Origin: an uncultured bacterium
GTDB lineage: Bacteria; Cyanobacteriota; Vampirovibrionia; Gastranaerophilales; Gastranaerophilaceae
Direction of reading: 5' to 3'
Length of the DNA stretch: 64,000 bases
Assembly (NCBI GenBank): GCA_948684385.1
Contig: CAPQCU010000005.1
Span: 27,105 to 91,104, forward strand
Both the position numbers and the translations under genes were made by a program. Positions 16,494-24,477 of the stretch are shown piece after piece (within the stretch, counting starts at the first letter, position 1; each line of letters begins with the position of its first letter). The notes under the pieces were generated by a model. It ran no database searches. It was given only the letters and a program-made list of their open reading frames with translations, and was not told the DNA's origin.

Positions 16494-17296
16494 ATATTTT
16501 TATCAACCAGAGCTTCTACAATTTTAATCTGTTCTTTAAGCTTGTGAATTTCTTTTTTTAAGTCTCCGGCTTCTTCAAGCTGCTTGTTAAAGTTTTCCTG
16601 TTTGGTTTTTGCACTGAGCTCTGAAATTGCATTAACAACAATTCCTACGATGACGTTCATTACAATAAAAGACGAAATCAGAATAAATGTCACAAAATAC
16701 ACCCACGCATAAGGAAATACAGCAATTACAGGTCGTGCAATACCCATTGACCAGCTCTCTAAAGTCATAATCTGGAAAAGCGAATACATACTTTTTCCTA
16801 TGCTTCCGAAAAACAGCGGAAACGCTTCGGCAAACATTGTTGTTCCCATTATTGCAAAGATATAAAATAATAATAAAAGTAAAACGCTTGCCCAGCCTAC
16901 ATTTGGAATAGATTCAATTATTGCCTGTACGATTATTCTCAGTCTTTCAAGCCTTGTTACAAGCCTTAAAGCACGGAGAGCTCTTAAGACCCGGAAAGCA
17001 CGGAATGAAGAAAATACTCCGCCGGTTGGTATCCAGGACATTGCAACTAATATAAAATCAAAATTATTCCAGCCGTCTTTAAAAAAACTGCTTTTGTAGA
17101 CGTAAAGCTTGATAAATATTTCTATTGAGAAAATTACAACACAAATGTTGCATAACAAATGCATTAAGCTTCCAAATCTCTGGCATAATGCAGGATAAGT
17201 TAACAACCCTAAAAGAATGGAATTGATAATGATTACAGCTAATATAAAATTTGTTACAGCTTTGCTTTCAATAAATATTTTAAATCTTTCTCTCAT
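16490..17296 (-). CDS. Voltage-gated sodium channel, NaChBac type
   Basis: 268 residues, a single six-TM subunit that would assemble as a tetramer. The S4 voltage sensor (about 99-120) has Arg every third residue in FRAFRVLRALRALRLVTR. The pore filter is TLESWS (178-183), the signature of sodium-selective bacterial channels. S6 (about 198-228) is followed by a C-terminal coiled coil (about 232-265) as in NaChBac. Such channels are known in motile alkaliphiles and marine bacteria. The start lies 7 nt after a TATCAT hexamer with TTGATT at the -35 position and no ribosome binding site, so it may be leaderless. Confidence 0.93.
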   Translation of the reverse strand: MRERFKIFIESKAVTNFILAVIIINSILLGLLTYPALCQRFGSLMHLLCNICVVIFSIEIFIKLYVYKSSFFKDGWNNFDFILVAMSWIPTGGVFSSFRAFRVLRALRALRLVTRLERLRIIVQAIIESIPNVGWASVLLLLLFYIFAIMGTTMFAEAFPLFFGSIGKSMYSLFQIMTLESWSMGIARPVIAVFPYAWVYFVTFILISSFIVMNVIVGIVVNAISELSAKTKQENFNKQLEEAGDLKKEIHKLKEQIKIVEALVDKNI

Positions 17297-17303
17297 AGCT
17301 TTT

Positions 17304-17331
17304 ATGATAAAACTTCAAAATGCATAATCAA
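17304..17331 (-). promoter_or_regulatory. Promoter of the sodium channel gene, probably leaderless
   Basis: Minus-strand TTGATT (17331-17326), a 16-nt spacer and TATCAT (17309-17304). The ATG at 17296 starts 7 nt after the -10 box, so transcription would begin at or within a base of the start codon. Confidence 0.6.
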
Positions 17332-18716
17332 GTCTTTATTGTGCTCAGTCTTGATTTGAGACGCTCAAGAACTTCTTTTAATCCGCTGTTGTCGATTTCT
17401 TCCTTTGAATAATAATGTGTGATTGTGTCGCTGCGTTTACTACGTCTTTGGTTTGATGCATTGAATTTTACTAATTTATCATCTTCAATAAACCAGCTGT
17501 TTTTGATGTCTCCATTTTGACTGATTACAAGAATTTTTGTGCAGACTTTTCCGTGGAGTTTTGGAAAAGCAAGATGAATTTCTTCACCGGTTAATGACAT
17601 ATTTTTGAAAATAAGAGTCGGACTGCTCATAACGGTTTCGATGCGGTATTTCTTTTTAAAAGCTTCTTTTCTTGGAGCGTCTTTTATTTTAAGAATTTTA
17701 CTTTTACAGGCTGAATAAAGTTTGGTAACATCTTTAAGCAGCTTGAGTGTTTGAGTGTCTAAAGTTCCGATATCTGAGGTTGAATAAAATTCTTTAACTT
17801 CATTTCTTTCTTGAATGTTATTTTGCAGATATTCTTTGTATTTCAAAAGCTCGTCTCTAAGTGTAGTCAGCTTGTCTTTAAAAGCCCAGATATCAAGCTC
17901 TTTTTGAGAATAAAACGCAGTTGGCTTTCCTGTGTTATAAATCCTGTTCAAATTCCCGTCTTTAAGTACTGTTCCGTCCGGTCTAATCATTATGTACTCA
18001 TTGTCTTCGACTTTGATAACAAGGTGCTCAATATTTTTCTTATCCTTTACGATATTAACCATATAATCTGCTTTTGGAATTCCTATTTGAGTGAATTCTA
18101 TTTGCTGAGATTTCAGAAGTCCCTGCTTAATAGAAGAGTATCCGTATTGAACTTTTTGACGGGTTGAAGGATGTTTTACCGACCCGAGTTTGGCATGAAT
18201 TTCTTCAAAAAGAGTTTTTATATCATTTGCAAGTTCAGAACACTTTGTATCTATAGCTGCTTTTGGAGAAAGTTTTTCAATTAGGGAAGTAACATTCTCC
18301 TGCATAAAAAATTTACGCAACTTTAAAATAGGGAAATCTACACATTCTAAAATATTTGAAAGCAATCCGCTTATGTCTTCTTTTTTGGAGTTAAAACCTT
18401 TAATGAGTTTTACCATGGAGTTTTGTATCTGCATCTCTTTAATCTCTTTGCTGAGAGCATCTTGAATTTTTATCAGCAGGGTGAATTTATCCGGAGTAGA
18501 TAAACTTATTGTTTTATTATCACTTTTAATTTTGAGTCCTTTTTGAATAAGTTCAATCCCTGTTTTTTCGGTGATTGCAGAAACTGCTTTTTTAGAACCT
18601 GAAAGCTTTTGTAAATCAGGAGCAACATTATTAAGCGCAGATAAGATTTGCTGTGAGTGCTGTAAAACAGGGTATGAAATTTGTCCGGCTGATTTAATCA
18701 TACCGGTATAAAACAT
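17328..18716 (-). CDS. Hypothetical protein with a duplicated C-terminal module
   Basis: 462 residues of unknown function, soluble and mostly helical in its first 200 residues. The second half appears to contain two related modules. One (about 225-305) ends in TAFYSQKELDIWAFKDKLTTL; the other (about 360-462) ends in THYYSKEEIDNSGLKEVLERL. Both start with a strand-rich stretch that reads like a record of a value (IMIRPDGTVLKDG; LVISQNGDIKNSW). No signal peptide or catalytic motif. It follows wecB after 17 nt on the same strand, so it may be co-transcribed with it. Confidence 0.65.
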   Translation of the reverse strand: MFYTGMIKSAGQISYPVLQHSQQILSALNNVAPDLQKLSGSKKAVSAITEKTGIELIQKGLKIKSDNKTISLSTPDKFTLLIKIQDALSKEIKEMQIQNSMVKLIKGFNSKKEDISGLLSNILECVDFPILKLRKFFMQENVTSLIEKLSPKAAIDTKCSELANDIKTLFEEIHAKLGSVKHPSTRQKVQYGYSSIKQGLLKSQQIEFTQIGIPKADYMVNIVKDKKNIEHLVIKVEDNEYIMIRPDGTVLKDGNLNRIYNTGKPTAFYSQKELDIWAFKDKLTTLRDELLKYKEYLQNNIQERNEVKEFYSTSDIGTLDTQTLKLLKDVTKLYSACKSKILKIKDAPRKEAFKKKYRIETVMSSPTLIFKNMSLTGEEIHLAFPKLHGKVCTKILVISQNGDIKNSWFIEDDKLVKFNASNQRRSKRSDTITHYYSKEEIDNSGLKEVLERLKSRLSTIKT

Positions 18717-18733
18717 GTCAATGAAAAAATTTG

Positions 18734-19843
18734 CTATACAGAACGAATTATTTTTTCAATTTGCTTAGATGCTGTTCCGTCTCCGTAAGGGTTTTGGGCT
18801 TTCAGTCTGGTTGCTTCTTTTGTAGAAGAAAGGATTTTTTCACTTTCTTCTAATATTTTATCGTAATCAGCGCCTACTAGCTTAGAAACCCCTGCTTCAA
18901 TACCTTCTTTGCGCTCAGTTTCATAACGCATAACGAGCGTAGGGCAGGCAAATGACGGCGCTTCTTCCTGAATTCCGCCAGAGTCGGTTAAAATAAGCTT
19001 TGCGTTTTTCTGTAAATAAACCAGATACGGGTAATCCAGAGGCGGTAACAAATGAATGTTGGCGAAATGCTCTAAACGGTCATATATTTTAACTCTGACA
19101 TTTGGGTTCGGGTGAACAGGAATTACAAATGTGTGGTCTGCATATTTTTTCGCTAAATATGAGATTGCTTCAATAATTCTGTCAATTCGCTCTCCGTGGT
19201 TTTCACGCCTGTGAGCGGTGATTAAGACTAATTTATCATCAATCGGGATTTCTTTTTCTGCGAAAAACTTTCTAGAATTTTCAATAACCTCTTCTGAAAG
19301 ACAGAAGAGCGCGTCAATTACAGTATTTCCGACAATGTGAATCTTATCTTCATCAATTCCTTCTCGCAATAATGCATCCTTATTTACCCCCGTTGGTGCA
19401 AAATGAAGCGCAGCAACGCGGGAAGTCATCTGGCGCATAACTTCTTCGGGAAACGGCTCGTAAATATCGTAAGAACGAAGTCCTGCTTCCACGTGATAAA
19501 CCGGAATTTTGTGGTAAAAACTTGTTAATGCGCCGCATAAAACGGTCATTGTATCGCCTTGAACAATAGTTGCATCAATTTTTTGTTCATTAAAAACCTT
19601 GTCTAAAGAAGTCAAAATTCTTGCCTGAACAGATGAGAGTGATTGGTTTTCTCTCATACAGTCAAGATTGATATCGGCTTTTAAACCAAAATATGCAAGA
19701 GTTTGGTTAGAAAGCTCTTTTTGCTGCTCTGTATTACATATAATTACATTGTAATCCTGCGGATACTTTTTAAGCTCTAATATTACAGGTGCAAGTTTGA
19801 TAATTTCCGGACGTGTTCCAAAGATAAAGATAATATTTTTCAT
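18734..19843 (-). CDS. wecB: UDP-N-acetylglucosamine 2-epimerase (non-hydrolysing)
   Basis: Interconverts UDP-GlcNAc and UDP-ManNAc, feeding surface polysaccharide synthesis. The 369-residue GT-B fold shows GTRPEIIKLAP at the N-terminus, VQGDTMTVL, HVEAGLRS, TAHRRENHGE and LTDSGGIQEEAP, all family signatures, including the conserved catalytic Asp, Glu and His residues of these motifs. No other polysaccharide genes lie beside it. A TATAAT box sits 7 nt before the ATG without a ribosome binding site (possible leaderless start), although no good -35 box is seen. Confidence 0.96.
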   Translation of the reverse strand: MKNIIFIFGTRPEIIKLAPVILELKKYPQDYNVIICNTEQQKELSNQTLAYFGLKADINLDCMRENQSLSSVQARILTSLDKVFNEQKIDATIVQGDTMTVLCGALTSFYHKIPVYHVEAGLRSYDIYEPFPEEVMRQMTSRVAALHFAPTGVNKDALLREGIDEDKIHIVGNTVIDALFCLSEEVIENSRKFFAEKEIPIDDKLVLITAHRRENHGERIDRIIEAISYLAKKYADHTFVIPVHPNPNVRVKIYDRLEHFANIHLLPPLDYPYLVYLQKNAKLILTDSGGIQEEAPSFACPTLVMRYETERKEGIEAGVSKLVGADYDKILEESEKILSSTKEATRLKAQNPYGDGTASKQIEKIIRSV

Positions 19844-19902
19844 ATAAATAATTATACAATAAAGGAATTTTTTGTTATACTTTATTTAAGGAGAGTTTTA
19901 TT

Positions 19903-21264
19903 ATGCGCCAGAGACCAAAAGAACAAGATAAAAATTTACGCCGTCACAATTTTGATGCGGTAGAAGAAAATTTGACAGCCGAACAGGTAAAAGCTGAAGC
20001 AGACAGGTGCTTAACCTGCAAAAATCCGAGATGTGTGAAAGGCTGCCCTGTTAATATTCAGATACCGGAATTTATCAAAGCTTTAAAAGAAGACGATTTA
20101 GAAAAAGCCGGTGAAGTTATCAGACAAACAAGCATGCTTCCTTCTGTTTGTGGAAGAGTATGTCCTCAGGAGAGACAGTGCGAAGGTAACTGTGTTCTTG
20201 GTATTAAAGGCGAAGCAATTGCGATTGGCGCATTGGAACGATATGTTGGTGATAATACATCTGCAAAGCCGGCTCAAATTGTTCCTTCCGGTAAAAAAGT
20301 TGCAATTGTCGGTTCCGGATGCGCAGGGATTACAGCAGCTTCTGATTTAAGAAAAGCAGGACATGAAGTTACGATTTTTGAGGCGCTTCATGAATTCGGC
20401 GGTGTTTTAAGATACGGTATTCCGCCGTTTAGACTTCCGCGAAAAGTTCTGGATAGAGAAATTGAAAATCTAAAAGAAATGGGTGTAAAATTTGAAAAAA
20501 ACGTTATTGTAGGAAAATCAATTACTTTAAAACAGCTTAAAGAAGAAGGTTTTGATGCGGTATTTATTTGCTCCGGTGCAGGACTTCCTAAGATGATGAA
20601 TATTCCGGGTGAAAATCTTAACGGGGTTTATTCTGCAAACGAGTTTTTGACGAGAGTTAATCTTATGGGTGCAAACAAAGAAGAGTCCGTAACTCCGCTT
20701 AGAGTCGGTAAATCTGCAGCTGTAATAGGAGGCGGTAATGTTGCAATGGATGCTGCAAGAACTGCGGTAAGAGTCGGATTTGAAAAAGTTTATATCGTTT
20801 ACAGAAGAACAGAAGCCGAGCTTCCTGCTCGTCTTGAAGAAATCAGACATGCTAAAGAAGAAGGAGTTATTTTCCAATTCTTGCATGCTCCGGTTGAAAT
20901 CAAGGAAAAAGACGGATATGTTTCCGGCATGAGATTTGAAATTATGGAACTTGGTGAACCCGATGAGTCCGGCAGAAGAAAACCGGTTGGAACAGGAAAA
21001 TTTGCTGATTTGGATGTTGATACGGTAATTGTCGCACTTGGTACCGGACCTAATCCGATTATTCAAAAATCTGCGCATCTTGACGGGCTGGATTTTGAAG
21101 TAGATACAAAAGGTTATTTTGTTGTTAATCCTGAAACCCGTGAAACTTCTATTCCGACTATTTTCGCAGGCGGCGATGTGGCTCCGGTCGGAGCTTCAAA
21201 TGCTATAAACGCAATGGGCGCAGGAAAAAAAGCTGCAAAAGCGATAAATGAATTTCTTTCGTAA
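19903..21264 (+). CDS. gltD: Glutamate synthase-type NADPH oxidoreductase, small subunit
   Basis: 453 residues. The N-terminal iron-sulphur region has C36-x2-C39-x4-C44-x3-C48, with a second Cys cluster in CGRVCPQERQCEGNC. An FAD-binding Rossmann motif follows (VAIVGSGCAGITAAS), then the NAD(P)H Rossmann motif (AAVIGGGNVAMDAA) and a final GGDVAP FAD motif. In NADPH glutamate synthase it passes electrons to the large subunit, but no gltB is adjacent. The same domain also acts as the NfnB/SudA-type transhydrogenase subunit or as a homotetrameric GltA in anaerobes, so the physiological partner is open. Strong ribosome binding site (aaggag). Confidence 0.9.
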   Translation: MRQRPKEQDKNLRRHNFDAVEENLTAEQVKAEADRCLTCKNPRCVKGCPVNIQIPEFIKALKEDDLEKAGEVIRQTSMLPSVCGRVCPQERQCEGNCVLGIKGEAIAIGALERYVGDNTSAKPAQIVPSGKKVAIVGSGCAGITAASDLRKAGHEVTIFEALHEFGGVLRYGIPPFRLPRKVLDREIENLKEMGVKFEKNVIVGKSITLKQLKEEGFDAVFICSGAGLPKMMNIPGENLNGVYSANEFLTRVNLMGANKEESVTPLRVGKSAAVIGGGNVAMDAARTAVRVGFEKVYIVYRRTEAELPARLEEIRHAKEEGVIFQFLHAPVEIKEKDGYVSGMRFEIMELGEPDESGRRKPVGTGKFADLDVDTVIVALGTGPNPIIQKSAHLDGLDFEVDTKGYFVVNPETRETSIPTIFAGGDVAPVGASNAINAMGAGKKAAKAINEFLS

Positions 21265-21270
21265 AGTTTC

Positions 21271-21299
21271 TTTACATAAGAGAAATTTTGTGATATAGT
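21271..21299 (+). promoter_or_regulatory. pilT promoter
   Basis: TTTACA (21271-21276), a 17-nt spacer and TATAGT (21294-21299) lie in the gap between gltD and pilT. Confidence 0.65.
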
Positions 21300-21335
21300 T
21301 CAATAGAGAGATAATGCAAAAAAGAGGGCTTTTTA

Positions 21336-22406
21336 ATGCTTATAGAAAAATATTTGGAAGTAGTTGTAAAGCAGAGAGGATCTGACTTGCACATTTCTGC
21401 AGGCTTACCTCCGGTTGTTCGTATCGATGGTAATCTTCAAAGAATGGATGTTCCTGCTCTTAAACCTGAAGAAGTTGAATTGCTTTTGTTCCCTATGTTA
21501 AATAAAGAACAAAGACGTAAACTTGAACAGGACTGGGAACTTGACTTTTCATACGGTATCCAGGGCTTAAGCCGTTTCAGGGTAAATATTTATAAAGATA
21601 GAGGAAACTATGCGGCTGCATTCCGTGTAATCGCATCAAAAGTTCCTTCTTTCAAAGAATTAGGTTTGTCAGATACAGTTAGAAAAATTGCTGAAAAACC
21701 AAGAGGATTGGTGCTTGTAACAGGTCCTACCGGTTCAGGTAAATCAACAACTCTTGCAGCGATGATTAACTATATCAACGAAACACGTTCAGAACACATT
21801 TTGACTATTGAAGACCCTATTGAATTTATTCACCCGTCAAAACGTTCAATCATCCACCAGAGAGAACTCGGACAGGATACAAGAAGCTTCGCAAACGCTT
21901 TGAAATCAGCACTTCGTGAAGACCCTGATATCATCCTTGTAGGTGAGATGCGTGATTTGGATACAATCAGATTAGCGTTAACAGCAGCTGAAACAGGTCA
22001 CTTAGTATTCGGTACTTTGCATACCTCATCAGCTTCTCAAACTATTGACCGTATCATTGACGTATTCCCTGAAGGTCAGCAGCAGCAGGTTCGTGTACAG
22101 CTTTCTAACTCACTTGTAGCTGTATTCTCACAAACATTGCTTCCGCTTCTTCAAGCAGACGGAACAAAACAAGGTCGTGTAATGGCACAAGAAGTTATGC
22201 TTGTTATCCCTGCGATTGCAAACCTTATCCGCGAAGCAAAAGCTGCGCAAATCTACTCAACAATGCAGACAAACTCAGGTTTTGGTATGCAGACATTGGA
22301 AATGTCTTTGAGAGATTTGTATATGAGAAAGAAAATTACTCTGGAAGATGCGCTTGCAAGATCAAGCCGTCCGGAAGAATTCAAACGCGGATTACAAAAT
22401 TCATAA
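21336..22406 (+). CDS. pilT: Twitching motility ATPase PilT
   Basis: A hexameric ATPase that retracts type IV pili. The 356 residues have an N-terminal PAS-like domain and a C-terminal RecA-like domain with Walker A GPTGSGKST (about 130-138), the Asp box TIEDPIEF, Walker B PDIILVGEMRD and the His box TGHLVFGTLHT. The late AQEVMLVIPAIANLIREAK is the AIRNLIRE-like motif that marks retraction ATPases rather than PilB. Nothing else of the pilus system is adjacent. Type IV pili are also used for competence in cyanobacterial relatives. Confidence 0.96.
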   Translation: MLIEKYLEVVVKQRGSDLHISAGLPPVVRIDGNLQRMDVPALKPEEVELLLFPMLNKEQRRKLEQDWELDFSYGIQGLSRFRVNIYKDRGNYAAAFRVIASKVPSFKELGLSDTVRKIAEKPRGLVLVTGPTGSGKSTTLAAMINYINETRSEHILTIEDPIEFIHPSKRSIIHQRELGQDTRSFANALKSALREDPDIILVGEMRDLDTIRLALTAAETGHLVFGTLHTSSASQTIDRIIDVFPEGQQQQVRVQLSNSLVAVFSQTLLPLLQADGTKQGRVMAQEVMLVIPAIANLIREAKAAQIYSTMQTNSGFGMQTLEMSLRDLYMRKKITLEDALARSSRPEEFKRGLQNS

Positions 22407-22411
22407 GATTA

Positions 22412-22436
22412 AAGGCGCGGGCGAAGCCCGCGCCTT
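22412..22436 (+). terminator. Intrinsic terminator after pilT
   Basis: A perfect 9-bp GC stem ggcgcgggc-gaa-gcccgcgcc (22414-22434) starts 7 nt after the pilT stop. The T-run is short (ttcttt). Confidence 0.85.
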
Positions 22437-22445
22437 CTTTAATAC

Positions 22446-22477
22446 AAAAAAGAGAGTCTATAGACTCTCTTTTTTTA
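22446..22477. terminator. Bidirectional terminator overlapping the stop of the 89-aa gene
   Basis: A 20-base perfect palindrome (22451-22470, agagagtcta and its complement) is flanked by five A and seven T residues. It includes the TAG stop of the minus-strand gene at 22458. Confidence 0.85.
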
Positions 22478-22727
22478 TTTCTTTACGAATACTATCTGCT
22501 GTTACCTGCCAGTAGTTGAGCCTGTCAAAAAACGGCTCATTTATCTCTGCAATTTCAATATCCATTTCGGATGGAAAAGAGCTGTGTTCTTTGACTTCTT
22601 TGCGTAACTCTTGTTTTATTTTTTCTACTTGTTTGTGGTCGTCAAGATAACACCTGCTTCCGTACATTCCTGCAGCTGCTGCTGTTAAAATTAGACCTGC
22701 CCCTATATCTGATTTTGTAATTTTCAT
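22458..22727 (-). CDS. Small membrane-anchored hypothetical protein
   Basis: 89 residues. A hydrophobic segment (about 8-24, GAGLILTAAAAGMYGS) probably anchors the N-terminus, followed by a charged helical tail. There are no known motifs. It starts 7 nt after TATACT, which has a perfect TTGACA 17 nt upstream, with no room for a ribosome binding site. This is one of the clearest leaderless candidates in the window. It is divergent from the ABC-F gene with overlapping promoters. Confidence 0.7.
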   Translation of the reverse strand: MKITKSDIGAGLILTAAAAGMYGSRCYLDDHKQVEKIKQELRKEVKEHSSFPSEMDIEIAEINEPFFDRLNYWQVTADSIRKEIKKESL

Positions 22728-22734
22728 GCCAGAA

Positions 22735-22763
22735 AGTATAACTTGTTCATGCTATGATGTCAA
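22735..22763 (-). promoter_or_regulatory. Consensus promoter of the 89-aa gene, leaderless
   Basis: Minus-strand TTGACA (22763-22758), a 17-nt spacer and TATACT (22740-22735). The ATG begins 7 nt after the -10 box. The promoter region overlaps the plus-strand extended -10 element TGCTATGAT (22750-22758) in front of the ABC-F gene. Confidence 0.75.
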
Positions 22764-22767
22764 TATT

Positions 22768-24393
22768 ATGATTACAACAGAAAATTTAACAATACGTTTC
22801 GGGACGGAAGCATTATTTGAAAATGTTAATATCAAGTTCTCAGAAGGCAATTGCTACGGGCTTATTGGTGCAAACGGCGCGGGTAAGAGTACTTTTTTAA
22901 AAATTCTTTCCGGCGATATCGAGCCTACGAGCGGTCAGGTTCATATTAAAAAAGGGCAAAGAATTGCGGTTTTGAAACAAAACCACTTTGAGTTTGATGA
23001 TTTTACTGCAATTGATACCGTTATTATGGGCCATAAGCATCTTTATGATGTTATGAAAGAAAAAGATGCGCTTTATGCCAAGCCGGATTTTAATGACGAA
23101 GATGGCTTAAGGGTTGCTGATTTAGAAACTCAATTTGCAGAGATGGACGGATGGCAGGCTGAATCGGACGCTGCGTCTTTACTTAATGAACTTGGTATTT
23201 CACAGGATTTACAGTATTCGTTGATGAAGGATTTGTCGGGCAGTGAAAAAGTTCGTGTTCTCTTAGCACAGGCTTTGTTCGGCACTCCGGATATTTTGCT
23301 TCTCGACGAACCTACAAACCATCTGGATTTGGCGACAATTACGTGGCTTGAAGACTTTTTGATTGATTTCCCTAATACTGTTATTGTTGTTTCGCACGAT
23401 AGAAAATTTTTGGACAGAATTTGTACGCATATTGCGGATATCGATTTCAGAAATATTCAGCTTTATACAGGTAATTACTCTTTCTGGACTCAGGCAAGTG
23501 CTTTGATTATGAAACAGAAAGAAGAACGCAATAAGAAACTTGAAGAAAAAGCAGAAGAGTTCCGTAAGTTTATTGCAAGATTTAGTGCAAACGCATCTAA
23601 GGCAAAACAGGCAACTTCAAGAAAGAATATGCTTGAAAAACTTACGCTTGAAGATATTAAACCTTCTACAAGAAAATATCCTAGTATTAATTTTAAGTAT
23701 TCAAAGATGCCGGGTAAAGATGTTTTGACTGTTCAAGGCTTAAGAAAAACTTTGAATGGCGAGCTTTTGATTAAAGCGCTTTCTTTTGACGTAAGACAGG
23801 GTGAAAAGATTGCGTTTATTTCACAAAACCAGCATGCTGTAACTGCGTTATTTGAAATCTTAGAAGGCAAACTTGAACCGGATGAAGGAAGTGTAACGTG
23901 GGGAGTTACAGCTACTCATTCATATTGCCCTAAGGATAACAACGAGTTTTTTGACACGAATAAAAACTTAATTCAATGGCTTGCGCAGTATTCACAAGAA
24001 CAGCACATAAGCTTTTTACGCGGGTATTTGGGTAGAATGCTCTTTTCCGGCGAGGATGCTGAAAAGGGGGTAAATGTTTTATCCGGAGGAGAAAAAGTAA
24101 GGTGTATGTTTGCAAAGACCATGATTGAAGAGTCTAATGTTCTTCTGTTTGATGAACCGACAAACCATCTGGATTTGGAAGCGATAACGTCTTTAAACAA
24201 TGCGCTTATAGATTATACAGGAACAGTTCTCTTCACTTCTCAGGACTACCAATTTATAAATACCGTTGCTGACAGAATAATTGAAATCACTCCGAACGGA
24301 TATTTGAATTATCAAATGCGATACGAAGATTATCTTGCAAATGCCGATGTTCAAAAACGCCGTAAAGAAATGTACGCCATGCTTGTAAAATAG
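22768..24393 (+). CDS. ABC-F family ATPase with degenerate second ATP-binding domain
   Basis: 541 residues from the ATG at 22768. Two ABC domains without membrane segments are joined by a charged helical linker (about 235-310), which in ABC-F proteins reaches the ribosomal P-site region. The layout resembles YbiT-like members. The first domain is intact: GANGAGKST, LSGSEKVRV, LLDEPTNHLD and the H-switch VSHDRK. The second keeps LSGGEKVR and LFDEPTNHLD, but its Walker A reads SQNQHAVTAL (Lys replaced by Val) and its H-switch reads TSQD (His replaced by Gln). It should hydrolyse ATP at only one site. Translation factor or antibiotic-protection roles are both possible. Confidence 0.88.
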   Translation: MITTENLTIRFGTEALFENVNIKFSEGNCYGLIGANGAGKSTFLKILSGDIEPTSGQVHIKKGQRIAVLKQNHFEFDDFTAIDTVIMGHKHLYDVMKEKDALYAKPDFNDEDGLRVADLETQFAEMDGWQAESDAASLLNELGISQDLQYSLMKDLSGSEKVRVLLAQALFGTPDILLLDEPTNHLDLATITWLEDFLIDFPNTVIVVSHDRKFLDRICTHIADIDFRNIQLYTGNYSFWTQASALIMKQKEERNKKLEEKAEEFRKFIARFSANASKAKQATSRKNMLEKLTLEDIKPSTRKYPSINFKYSKMPGKDVLTVQGLRKTLNGELLIKALSFDVRQGEKIAFISQNQHAVTALFEILEGKLEPDEGSVTWGVTATHSYCPKDNNEFFDTNKNLIQWLAQYSQEQHISFLRGYLGRMLFSGEDAEKGVNVLSGGEKVRCMFAKTMIEESNVLLFDEPTNHLDLEAITSLNNALIDYTGTVLFTSQDYQFINTVADRIIEITPNGYLNYQMRYEDYLANADVQKRRKEMYAMLVK

Positions 24394-24421
24394 CTAAATC
24401 CGGCTTGTTTTTTTTAAGTGT

Positions 24422-24450
24422 TTGTAATACAATCTTTGTGTATATATAAC
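24422..24450 (+). promoter_or_regulatory. pckA promoter
   Basis: TTGTAA (24422-24427), a 17-nt spacer and TATAAC (24445-24450), followed by a strong aaggagg ribosome binding site before the ATG at 24478. Confidence 0.7.
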
Positions 24451-24477
24451 GCTTTTAAAAAAGGAGGAAGCTAAAAA

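Noticed and set aside
20527..21078. 183-codon minus-strand frame inside gltD
   Set aside because: Antisense shadow; composition and lack of motifs do not support a protein.
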